Source of the DNA: Deltaproteobacteria bacterium
GTDB taxonomy: Bacteria; Desulfobacterota; Desulfobulbia; Desulfobulbales; Desulfurivibrionaceae
NCBI GenBank assembly: GCA_021802645.1
Contig: JAJZRO010000008.1
Coordinates: 30,557-94,556, forward strand
DNA: 64,000 bases
Reading direction: 5' to 3'
Under the pieces are notes generated by a model, which saw only the letters and a program-made list of their open reading frames with translations, was not told the DNA's origin and did not search any database. Both the position numbers and the translations under genes were made by a program. Below are positions 50,198 through 58,209 of this stretch, piece after piece. Position 1 is the first letter of the stretch. Every line of letters begins with the position of its first letter.

Positions 50198-52618
50198 TCA
50201 TGCCTCGCGAAGCTGCCCCTCGAAGCGGGACAGCAGCAATTCGATAATTTTCTGGTGGACCTTCCCCACGGTTGCATCGTCCAGGGTGCGGTCCGCAGCC
50301 CGGTAGGTCAGGGCGAGGGCCACACTCTTGAGCCCCGGCCCGATGTTCTTGCCTTGGAATACGTCGAAGAGTTCGACCTCTTCCAGATACTCGGCGCCAC
50401 AGCCGGTGATCGCCGCCACCATCTCGCCGGCCGCCACGCGCTCCGGCACCACCACGGCCACATCCCAGCGCACCGCCGGGAATTTGGGCAGTTGGACAAA
50501 GGCCCGCGGCGCCGCCGCCAGCGCCAACAGGGCGCGGCAGCTCACATCGAGATAGAAGAGTTCCTGCTTGAGGCCGAAGCCCTTCTGCACGGCGGCATTG
50601 ATGCGGCCCAGTTCGCCGATCACCTGGCCATCGGCTACCATGGCCATGGCCAGCTCCGGATCGGCATAGGGTTGCGCGACGGTTGCGGCCACCATCTCCA
50701 GTTGCGGCAAACGCAGCCGGTCACGGAGCTCCTCGACCACGCCCTTGAGATCGAAGAGATCGACCTTGGCCTCGCCCTCATGGAGTAACGGCGCGCCTGG
50801 ATGGCGCCGGCCGGTCAACACCGCGGCCAGTCGTTCTTCCTCCTCGGGCTGCTCATGGGCCTCCTTGCGGTAGAAGACCTTGCCCAACTCGAAGAGCCGC
50901 ACATCGGGCTGCTGATGGTAGATGTTGCGGCGGGCATTCTCCAGGAGCCCCGGCAGCAGGGTGGTGCGCATGACGCTCTGGTCTTCGGCCAACGGGTTCA
51001 ACAGGCTGACCGTCCGCCGCCGCGCATCGTCCGGCGGTAAAGCGAGCAAATCTGCATGCTGCGGGGCGACAAAGCTGTAATTCACCGCTTCGTGGAAGCC
51101 GAGGGCCGTCATCACCGCGGCCAGCTCCTGGCGCAGGGTGCGCACCGCCTCCCGCTCCGGGAAACGCATCGGCACCTGCGGCAGGGTGGTGGGAATCTCG
51201 TTGTAGCCGATGAGGCGCGCCACCTCTTCGATCAGGTCGATCTCCCGCTCCAGGTCGACGCGGAAGGAGGGCACCGCAACGGCGATGGTCCCAGGGTCGC
51301 GAACCGTACACCGGATTTCGATACTCTCCAGGGTCTTGGCGATGGTGGCTGCCTCGAGTTGCATGCCAAGCACATCGCAGGTGCGGCCCACCCGCAGGGT
51401 GAGGGCAAGCGGCGGCTTGACCCCCTCGCAGCAATCGATCCCATCGGCCACGATCTCGCCGCCGGCCAGTGCGGCGATGAGCTGTATCGCCCGTTCCATG
51501 GCCACCGGCGCGCCCTGGGGGTCCACCCCGCGCTCGAAGCGGTAGGAGGCATCGGTGTTCATGTTGAGCCGGCCGGCGGTGCGGCGGGTGGTCACCGGGT
51601 TGAAACAGGCGCTTTCCAAGAGGATGGTGGTGGTGTCGTTTCCCACCTCGGAGTTGGCCCCGCCCATGACGCCAGCCACGGCCACCGGCCGTTCGGCGTC
51701 GCAGATGCAGAGCATCTCAGGGTCAAGCGTGCGGCGGGTGCCGTCCAGGGTTTCGATGACCTCGCCGGGCCTGGCCTTGCGCACCACGATGCAGCCACCC
51801 TGGAGTTTGTCGAAGTCAAAGGCGTGGAGCGGCTGACCATACTCCAGCATGACGAAGTTGGTGACATCGACCACGTTGTTGATCGGCCTTAAGCCCACGG
51901 CCAGCAACCGTTGCCGCAGCCAGGCGGGCGAGGGGCCAATCTTCACATTGCGCACCATGCGGGCAACGTAGCGGGGGCAGTCGTCCACCGCTTCGACCTG
52001 CACGCGGAAAGGCAGCCCCTGGCCGGTGAGCGGCGGTACGTTCTGCACCGGCGTCTTGAGGGTACCGCCGGCAAAGGCCGCCACCTCGCGGGCCAGGCCG
52101 ATGACGCTGGCGCAGTCGGGCCGGTTGGGAGTGAGATCGACCTCGATCAGGGTGTCGTCGAGCCCCAACGCCGCCACGATCGGCTGCCCCGGCATCACGT
52201 CGGCGGTGATCTCCATGATGCCGGCATGGTCGTCGCTCATCCCCAGTTCCTTGGCCGAGCAGAGCATGCCCTCCGAGGCCTCGCCGCGGATCTTGGTCGG
52301 CTTGATGGTGAAGCCGCCGGGCAGCACCGCCCCTGGTAGGGCCATGGCGGTGACGAGGCCGGCCCGCACATTGGGCGCGCCGCAGACCACCCGCTTCAAT
52401 TCACTGCCGCCCGCTAAGACATCGCAGAGGGTGAGCTTGTCGGCATTGGGATGGCGCTGCACGTTCTCCACCCGCGCCACCACCACGCCGGGAAGCGCAG
52501 GTGCCAGCGGCTGCACCGCATCGACCTCGAGCCCCAGCATGGAGAGCCGCGCCGCAATGGTGGCCGCATCAAGGTCGGTGGGCAGATATTCGCGGAGCCA
52601 GTTCAGGGTAAACTTCAT
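50198..52618 (-). CDS. pheT: Phenylalanyl-tRNA synthetase beta subunit
   Basis: 806 residues, usual for PheT. Order: tRNA-binding EMAP-like domain (VVVARVENVQRHPNADKL), B3/B4 editing domain (GLRPINNVVDVTNFVMLE), B5 (core), catalytic-like domain and the C-terminal FDX-ACB anticodon-binding domain. It pairs with PheS to form the alpha2beta2 enzyme. Overlap with ihfA is minimal (3 bp gap) and PheS lies 11 bp upstream. Confidence 0.97.
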   Translation of the reverse strand: MKFTLNWLREYLPTDLDAATIAARLSMLGLEVDAVQPLAPALPGVVVARVENVQRHPNADKLTLCDVLAGGSELKRVVCGAPNVRAGLVTAMALPGAVLPGGFTIKPTKIRGEASEGMLCSAKELGMSDDHAGIMEITADVMPGQPIVAALGLDDTLIEVDLTPNRPDCASVIGLAREVAAFAGGTLKTPVQNVPPLTGQGLPFRVQVEAVDDCPRYVARMVRNVKIGPSPAWLRQRLLAVGLRPINNVVDVTNFVMLEYGQPLHAFDFDKLQGGCIVVRKARPGEVIETLDGTRRTLDPEMLCICDAERPVAVAGVMGGANSEVGNDTTTILLESACFNPVTTRRTAGRLNMNTDASYRFERGVDPQGAPVAMERAIQLIAALAGGEIVADGIDCCEGVKPPLALTLRVGRTCDVLGMQLEAATIAKTLESIEIRCTVRDPGTIAVAVPSFRVDLEREIDLIEEVARLIGYNEIPTTLPQVPMRFPEREAVRTLRQELAAVMTALGFHEAVNYSFVAPQHADLLALPPDDARRRTVSLLNPLAEDQSVMRTTLLPGLLENARRNIYHQQPDVRLFELGKVFYRKEAHEQPEEEERLAAVLTGRRHPGAPLLHEGEAKVDLFDLKGVVEELRDRLRLPQLEMVAATVAQPYADPELAMAMVADGQVIGELGRINAAVQKGFGLKQELFYLDVSCRALLALAAAPRAFVQLPKFPAVRWDVAVVVPERVAAGEMVAAITGCGAEYLEEVELFDVFQGKNIGPGLKSVALALTYRAADRTLDDATVGKVHQKIIELLLSRFEGQLREA

Positions 52619-52629
52619 GGCCAGTTGCC

Positions 52630-53640
52630 TCAGAACTGCGCGAGAAAACGCAGATCGTTTTCATAGAAGAGGCGGATATCGGTGATGCCGAACTTGAGCA
52701 TGGCAATCCGCTCGATGCCGAGGCCAAAGGCAAAGCCGGTGTACTCCTCGGGATCGTAGCCCACCTTCTTGAAGACCTCGGGGTCGATCATGCCGGCGCC
52801 TAAGATTTCCAGCCAGCCGGTATGTTTACAGACCCGGCAGCCGCTGCCGCCGCAGATCACGCAGCCGATGTCCACCTCGGCGCTCGGCTCGGTGAAGGGG
52901 AAAAAGCTGGGGCGAAAACGGATGGCGGTCTTGGGGTCGAACATCCTCCCGATGAAGAGCGACAGCACCCCCTTGAGGTCGGCAAAGGAAACCTTGCGGT
53001 CCACCAGGAAGCCCTCCACCTGATGGAACATGGGGGTATGGGTGATGTCGGAATCGCAACGGTAGACCTTGCCCGGCGCGATCAGGCGCAGGGGCGGCTG
53101 CTGCGCCTGCATGGTCCGGATCTGCATGGGCGAGGTGTGGGTACGGAGCAGCAGGGTGTCGTTGACGTAGAAGGTGTCGTGCATGGCCCGCGCCGGATGG
53201 TGGGGCGGGATGTTGAGCGCCTCGAAGTTGTAGAAGTCGGTCTCGACGTCCGGCCCTTCGGCCACGGCAAAACCGAGTCCCTCGAAGATGGCGCACACCT
53301 CGGCCATCACCTGGGTGACCGGATGGAGGCGGCCAAAGGGCTGGCGCCGGCCGGGCAGGGTGAGATCCGCTCCGGCCTTGGCGGTCGTGCCGGAGCCTGC
53401 GCCGAACTCCGCCTCCTTCGCGGCGAGAACGCCCTCCAATTCGACCTTGAGATCGTTGGCAAGCTTGCCGAGCCGAGGGCGCTCCGCGGCCGAGACCTGG
53501 CCGAGCTGCCGCATGAGCAGGGTGAACTGCCCCTTGCGGCCCAGATATTTGACGCGGAATGGCTCTAAATCCTGAGGCGCACGGATGGCGGCAAGCGCCT
53601 CGTGCGCCTCGGCATGCAGCCGACGCAGATCCTCTTCCAT
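52630..53640 (-). CDS. pheS: Phenylalanyl-tRNA synthetase alpha subunit
   Basis: 336 residues. N-terminal coiled coil (1-85), then a class II catalytic core with motif 2 (GKVYRCDSDITHTPMFHQ) and motif 3 (GFAFGLGIERIAML). The CVICGGSGCRVC segment is a four-cysteine insertion, a variant seen in some bacteria that may bind zinc. It charges tRNA-Phe with PheT. Confidence 0.97.
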   Translation of the reverse strand: MEEDLRRLHAEAHEALAAIRAPQDLEPFRVKYLGRKGQFTLLMRQLGQVSAAERPRLGKLANDLKVELEGVLAAKEAEFGAGSGTTAKAGADLTLPGRRQPFGRLHPVTQVMAEVCAIFEGLGFAVAEGPDVETDFYNFEALNIPPHHPARAMHDTFYVNDTLLLRTHTSPMQIRTMQAQQPPLRLIAPGKVYRCDSDITHTPMFHQVEGFLVDRKVSFADLKGVLSLFIGRMFDPKTAIRFRPSFFPFTEPSAEVDIGCVICGGSGCRVCKHTGWLEILGAGMIDPEVFKKVGYDPEEYTGFAFGLGIERIAMLKFGITDIRLFYENDLRFLAQF

Positions 53641-53664
53641 GGCGGACGGCGGATCAGCGGGCGA

Positions 53665-54018
53665 TCAGTTGGTGCTGGATGCGACCTTGACCACCTGCGC
53701 GAAGGCCGCCGGATCCATCAGGGCCATATAAGCCAGCGCCTTGCGGTCGAGGTCCACGTTGGCCTTCTTGAGCCCGCCCATCAGCCGGCTGTAAGAAAGG
53801 CCGTGCACCTCGGCAGCGGCGCCGATGCGCACGATCCACAGCTGGCGGAAATCCCGCTTCTTCTGGCGCCGATCGCGATACGCGTAGCACAGCGCCCGGT
53901 CCACGGCCTCGGCGGCCGAACGGAACAGACGGCTCTTCCCGCCCACATAACCGCTGGCCAGGTTGAGAATCTTCTTCCGACGGCGACGTGCCTTGAAACC
54001 ACGTGTTACCCTAGGCAT
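53665..54018 (-). CDS. rplT: 50S ribosomal protein L20
   Basis: 117 residues after AAGGAGAGATACC. Typical basic N-terminus ([16 protein letters not shown]) and the [15 protein letters not shown] helix. It binds 23S rRNA early in assembly and, by family knowledge, can repress the infC-rpmI-rplT transcript. It is followed by pheS at 24 bp. Confidence 0.98.
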   Translation of the reverse strand: MPRVTRGFKARRRRKKILNLASGYVGGKSRLFRSAAEAVDRALCYAYRDRRQKKRDFRQLWIVRIGAAAEVHGLSYSRLMGGLKKANVDLDRKALAYMALMDPAAFAQVVKVASSTN

Positions 54019-54101
54019 GGTATCTCTCCTTGTTGCGTATGAGCACCGGAGCCAGCGTGCCGGCCCGGTGTTTTTTCTTCTTCCGTCGTACCGCGACGTC
54101 C

Positions 54102-54299
54102 TTACATATACGGCAGCAGGCGCTTCAACGACTTGACGTTGGCAGCATCGACCGTGGTCCCCTGCCGCAGCTGGCGTTTGCGCTTGGTGGTCTTCTTGGT
54201 GAGAATATGGCTGGTAAAGGCCTTACTCCGGGCGATCTTGCCCGACCCCGTGCACTTGAACCGCTTGGCAGCGCCTCTGTTGCTCTTCATCTTCGGCAT
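54102..54299 (-). CDS. rpmI: 50S ribosomal protein L35
   Basis: 65 residues from ATG 54299, placed after AAGGAGTGAAAGCC. Basic small protein starting [14 protein letters not shown], the normal L35 start. In the canonical order infC-rpmI-rplT. The open frame continues three codons upstream, but those lie in the ribosome-binding site. Confidence 0.97.
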   Translation of the reverse strand: MPKMKSNRGAAKRFKCTGSGKIARSKAFTSHILTKKTTKRKRQLRQGTTVDAANVKSLKRLLPYM

Positions 54300-54366
54300 G
54301 GCTTTCACTCCTTACTCTGGAAAACGAAAGACAACACAGCCACCTGTGCCGTCCTGTGACCCGCTA

Positions 54367-54903
54367 TCACTTCGGCCCGATAAACATGGACATCTGCCGG
54401 CCCTCAATCTTGGGAGCCTGCAATACCACGCCATCCTCGGCCAATTCCTCAATCAGCTTGTTCAGCACCTCCACCCCCAGGGTATCGGCATAAACGATCT
54501 CACGACCGCGGAAGCGCAGGGTCACCTTCACCTTGTTCTTCTGCTGCAGGAACTTCTTGATGCTCCGGACCTTGAAGTCGAGATCGTGCTTTTCGGTCTT
54601 GGGTCGCAGCTTGATCTCCTTGACCTCGACCACCGCCTGCTTCTTCTTGGCTTCCTGCTGCTTCTTGCTCAGTTCGTAGCGGTATTTGCCGTAATCCATG
54701 ATCCGGCATACCGGTGGAACTGCTGTGGGCGACACCTCAACCAGATCAAGCCCGGCCTGTTGCGCCTTGGCAAGGGCCAGGGCAGCGGGAACCACCCCCG
54801 CCTGCTGACCATTTTCGTCGATGAGTCGAACCTCGCCGTTGATCTGATCGTTTACCCGCGCCCGGACCTCTTTGCCGGCCGGCGCCTTCTTCTGGGGTTT
54901 GAT
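54367..54903 (-). CDS. infC: Translation initiation factor IF-3, AUC start codon
   Basis: 178 residues. No ATG, GTG or TTG lies near the expected N-terminus. The frame starts at ATC 54903, six bases after GGAGG, and runs KPQKKAPAGKEVRARVNDQI, a normal IF-3 start with the conserved VNDQI...VRLID. IF-3 genes in E. coli use AUU and are repressed by IF-3, which rejects non-canonical starts; the AUC here should give the same autoregulation. The body has CRIMDYGKYRYE and LRFRGREI. Fidelity and subunit dissociation factor. Confidence 0.93.
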   Translation of the reverse strand: MKPQKKAPAGKEVRARVNDQINGEVRLIDENGQQAGVVPAALALAKAQQAGLDLVEVSPTAVPPVCRIMDYGKYRYELSKKQQEAKKKQAVVEVKEIKLRPKTEKHDLDFKVRSIKKFLQQKNKVKVTLRFRGREIVYADTLGVEVLNKLIEELAEDGVVLQAPKIEGRQMSMFIGPK

Positions 54904-54988
54904 AAGGTGCCTCCTTCGTTAAGTGTCTCTTCGCCACCGCGTCGGGTAGCATACCATATCCGGAGCCGTTTTCGCCAACCTTCTCGTC

Positions 54989-56929
54989 TTAGGCGGCCGG
55001 ATAGGGCTTCCGGTGTGCGGCGGTCTCCTGTGCCACCAGGGCGACAAAATCAGCCACCGGCATGGCCGGCAGGTTCTGACCGTCACGGAGTCGCACGGTC
55101 ACCATCCGCTCCGCCACCTCTTTATCGCCCACCACCAGCATGTACGGGATCTTCTGGACCTGGGCCTCGCGAATCTTGTAGTTGAGCTTCTCGTTGCGCG
55201 TATCCTTCTCGACCCGCACCCCGGCCCGGCGCAGCTCCTGGAAAAGTTCCTCCACATAGCCGAGCTGGGCATCGGTGATGTTGAGGATGCGCGCCTGCAC
55301 CGGCGCCAGCCAGACCGGGAAGGCGCCGGCATAATGCTCGATGAGCACGCCGAAGAAACGCTCCAGCGAGCCCATCAGGGCCCGGTGGATCATGATCGGC
55401 TGGTGCTCCTTGCCGTCCTCGCCGGTATAGGTAATGGCAAAGCGCTCCGGCAGGTTGAAGTCCACCTGGATGGTGGAGCACTGCCAGGCGCGGTTCAGCA
55501 TGTCCTTGATCTTGATGTCGATCTTGGGGCCGTAGAAAACGCCCTCGCCCGGATCGAGCTGATAGCTGAGCCCCTTCTTCTCCAGCGCCATCTTGAGGGC
55601 GTTGGTGGCCTGCTCCCAGTGCTCGTCGCTGCCCACGTACTTCTCCGGCCGGGTGGAGAGGTAGATGTCGTACCGCTCGAAGCCGAAGGTCCGCAGGATG
55701 TGGAGATTGAGATCGAGGATATGGAAAATCTCCTCCTCCAACTGGTCCGGCCGGCAAAAGATATGGGCGTCGTCCTGGGTGAAGCCGCGCACCCGCATGA
55801 GGCCGTGGAGCGCGCCGGTCTTCTCGAAGCGGTAGACCGTGCCCAGTTCGCACCAGCGCAGGGGGAACTGCCGATAGCTGCGCTTGTCCGACTTGTAGAT
55901 GGCGATATGGAAGGGGCAGTTCATGGGTTTCAACTGATACTGCACCTCTTCGATATCCATGGAGGAGAACATGTTCTCCCCGTAAAAATCAAGGTGGCCG
56001 CTGGTCTTCCACAGGTCGCGGCGGGCGATGTGCGGGGTGTAGAGGAGCTCGTAGCCGTTGCGGTAATGCTCCTCGCGCCAGTAATCCTCGATGACCCGGC
56101 GCATGAGCGCACCCTTGGGCTGCCAGAGAATGAGCCCCGGCCCGATCTGATCCTGGATGGTGAAGAGCTCCAGCTCCTTGCCGAGCTTGCGGTGGTCGCG
56201 CTTCTTGGCCTCTTCCAGCTGATTGAGGTAGGCCTTGAGGGCCTTGCTGTCAAAGAACGCGGTGCCGTAAAGGCGCTGCAGCATCTGCCGCTTTTCGTCG
56301 CCGCGCCAGTAAGCGCCGGCCAGTTTCACGATCTTGAAGGCCTTGAGCCAGCCGGTATTGGGCAGATGCGGCCCACGACAGAGGTCGACAAAGTTGCCCT
56401 GTTCATAGAGCGATACGGTCTCCGCCGCGATTTCCTGCAACAGTTCGACCTTGTACTTCTGACCCTTGGCCGTAAAGAGCGCAATGGCCTCGGCCTTGGG
56501 CATCTCCTTGCGAACAAAGGGGGCATTGGCCGCGACGATGGCGGCCATCCGCTGCTCGATCTTCTCGAAATCCTCCGGCGTGAAGGCAATGGCCCGGTCG
56601 AAATCGTAGTAAAAGCCATCCTCGATCGCCGGGCCGATGGCCACCTGCACCTCCTGGCCAAAGAGGTCGAGCACGGCCTCGGCCATGATATGGGCCGCGC
56701 TGTGGCGCAGAATCTCAAGCCCCTCGGGGCTCTCCGCCGCCACCGGCGCCAGCTCGCAATCAGTGGCGAGCACGGTGGAGAGATCGCGCAGTTCACCCTG
56801 CACCCGCACGGCCAGCGTCTGCTTGCGCTCCTTGTTGGAGAGCAGCTCCTTGAGCGCCTCCGCCGCGGTGATCCCGACCGGAAGTTGTTTGGCTTCGCCC
56901 CCTGTGAGGGACACGGCTATCGTTGCCAT
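54989..56929 (-). CDS. thrS: Threonyl-tRNA synthetase
   Basis: 646 residues from ATG 56929 after GTAAGGTGCG. Order: N-terminal TGS domain (1-65), editing domain with HSAAHIMAEAV (zinc-like HxxxH), class II catalytic core (KPMNCPFHIAIYK, with zinc-binding Cys, and RYEFEKTGALHGLMRVRGF region), and a C-terminal anticodon-binding domain. It is 85 bp upstream of infC, the usual thrS-infC order. Confidence 0.97.
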   Translation of the reverse strand: MATIAVSLTGGEAKQLPVGITAAEALKELLSNKERKQTLAVRVQGELRDLSTVLATDCELAPVAAESPEGLEILRHSAAHIMAEAVLDLFGQEVQVAIGPAIEDGFYYDFDRAIAFTPEDFEKIEQRMAAIVAANAPFVRKEMPKAEAIALFTAKGQKYKVELLQEIAAETVSLYEQGNFVDLCRGPHLPNTGWLKAFKIVKLAGAYWRGDEKRQMLQRLYGTAFFDSKALKAYLNQLEEAKKRDHRKLGKELELFTIQDQIGPGLILWQPKGALMRRVIEDYWREEHYRNGYELLYTPHIARRDLWKTSGHLDFYGENMFSSMDIEEVQYQLKPMNCPFHIAIYKSDKRSYRQFPLRWCELGTVYRFEKTGALHGLMRVRGFTQDDAHIFCRPDQLEEEIFHILDLNLHILRTFGFERYDIYLSTRPEKYVGSDEHWEQATNALKMALEKKGLSYQLDPGEGVFYGPKIDIKIKDMLNRAWQCSTIQVDFNLPERFAITYTGEDGKEHQPIMIHRALMGSLERFFGVLIEHYAGAFPVWLAPVQARILNITDAQLGYVEELFQELRRAGVRVEKDTRNEKLNYKIREAQVQKIPYMLVVGDKEVAERMVTVRLRDGQNLPAMPVADFVALVAQETAAHRKPYPAA

Positions 56930-56960
56930 CGCACCTTACCGCACTGAAGCGGCCCCAAAA

Positions 56961-56987
56961 CAAAAAAGCACATTGACGCCGTCAATC
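56961..56987 (-). terminator. Candidate intrinsic terminator between tRNA-Val and thrS
   Basis: On the minus strand ATTGACG/CGTCAAT forms a short stem, followed by GTGCTTTTTTG. A second, longer hairpin, GGCTTCGCA...TGCGAAGCC at 57002-57030, lies between it and the tRNA. Together they would end the tRNA-Val transcript. Confidence 0.5.
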
Positions 56988-57042
56988 TGCCCGAATAACG
57001 AGGCTTCGCAAGGGCTCGCCCTGCGAAGCCTTTATTGTCGGA

Positions 57043-57119
57043 TGGTAGGCACGGGCGGATTCGAACCGTCGACCTCTTGCGTGTCGAGCAAGCGCTCTAA
57101 CCAACTGAGCTACGCGCCT
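57043..57119 (-). tRNA. tRNA-Val (anticodon GAC), atypical anticodon loop
   Basis: 77 nt with encoded CCA. Acceptor AGGCGCG pairs with CGTGCCT, the D-arm is GCTC/GAGC and the T-loop is TTCGAAT. The anticodon arm CTTGC-TCGACAC-GCAAG places C, not U, at position 33, and the T-stem GACGG/CCGCC has an A-C mismatch at 50-64. It is otherwise intact, so it is a tRNA gene with unusual features or an incipient pseudogene. Confidence 0.85.
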
Positions 57120-57252
57120 ATCTGTCAAAAACGGGCCGCCGTCACTCGCCTCAAGACCGGCGCCCTAAACGGCAACCAATTACCAATAAACCGATAGAGT
57201 GTCAAGGAGAAAAGCGGCCGAGGCGACCACCCCATGCCGCCCGTCCTCCCTC

Positions 57253-57870
57253 TTATCGGCGACTCCGATTCGTCTCCTGGCGGGCTTCGATGGCATGCAC
57301 CAGGGTCAATTCGTCGGCGTGCTTGATGTCCATGCCCATGGGGATGCCGTAGGCAAGCCGGGTCACCTTCGCCTGGGTCCGTTCCTGCAGGAGCTTGATG
57401 AGATAGGCCGCAGTGGCCTCACCCGGCACGGTGGAGCTGGTGGCGATGAGCACCTCCCGCACCTGCTGGCGGTTGATCCGGCCCACCAGGGCCTCCACCT
57501 TCAACTCCTCGGGGCCGATACCGTCCATGGGCGAAAGCACGCCGTGCAGGATGTGGTAGGTTCCTTTGTAGGCCGCGGTCTTCTCGATGGCCATCAGGTC
57601 GTCCGGCTCCTCCACCACGCAGACCATGGCACGGTCGCGGGCCGGGTCCTGACAGAGGGCGCAAGGATCGGTCTCGGAAAAGGCGAAGCAATTGGCGCAG
57701 AGGGTGATGAGTTTGTGGAGTTCCACCAGATCACGCGCCAAGGCCTGTGCCTCGGTGGCTGGCCGCCGCAGGAGATGCAGCGCCAGCCGGGTCGCGGTCT
57801 TCTTGCCGATCCCGGGCAGGCGATTGAGGTCGGCGATGAGCCGGGCTAAGGGCTGCGGCACCACGGCCAT
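57253..57870 (-). CDS. recR: Recombination mediator RecR
   Basis: 205 residues. Helix-hairpin-helix (LNRLPGIGKKTATRLA), a four-cysteine zinc finger (CANC...CALC), and a Toprim domain (CVVEEPDDLMAIE). RecR loads RecA with RecO in gap repair. It follows ebfC by 9 bp in the classic dnaX-ebfC-recR order. Confidence 0.97.
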   Translation of the reverse strand: MAVVPQPLARLIADLNRLPGIGKKTATRLALHLLRRPATEAQALARDLVELHKLITLCANCFAFSETDPCALCQDPARDRAMVCVVEEPDDLMAIEKTAAYKGTYHILHGVLSPMDGIGPEELKVEALVGRINRQQVREVLIATSSTVPGEATAAYLIKLLQERTQAKVTRLAYGIPMGMDIKHADELTLVHAIEARQETNRSRR

Positions 57871-57879
57871 GGAAAACCT

Positions 57880-58188
57880 CTAGAAGAGTCCGGGAATCTT
57901 CATGCCGCCGGTGAGCTTGCCCATCTCGGCCTGGATCATGGCCTCGGCCTTCTTCATGGCATCGTTCACCGCAGCCACGATCAGGTCCTGCAGCATGGTC
58001 GGATCATTGGGGTCGATGGCCTCCTTCTCGATGGTAAGCTCCACCAGTTCGTGGCGACCATTCACCGTGGCCTGCACCATGCCGCCGCCCACTGAGGAGG
58101 AGGCGGTACGGCTCGCCAGTTCCTCCTGCATCTGGGCCATCTTTTTCTGGAACTGCTGCGCCTGCTGCATCAGTTGATTCATATTCAT
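57880..58188 (-). CDS. ebfC: YbaB/EbfC nucleoid-associated protein
   Basis: 102 residues. It starts MNMNQLMQQAQQFQKKMAQM and has the VQATVNGRHELVEL and TMLQDLIVAAVNDAM blocks of the family. A small DNA-binding dimer of uncertain role, always next to dnaX and recR in most bacteria. Here 21 bp behind dnaX. Confidence 0.96.
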   Translation of the reverse strand: MNMNQLMQQAQQFQKKMAQMQEELASRTASSSVGGGMVQATVNGRHELVELTIEKEAIDPNDPTMLQDLIVAAVNDAMKKAEAMIQAEMGKLTGGMKIPGLF

Positions 58189-58209
58189 GGCATGTTCCTC
58201 GTGGTCTCG

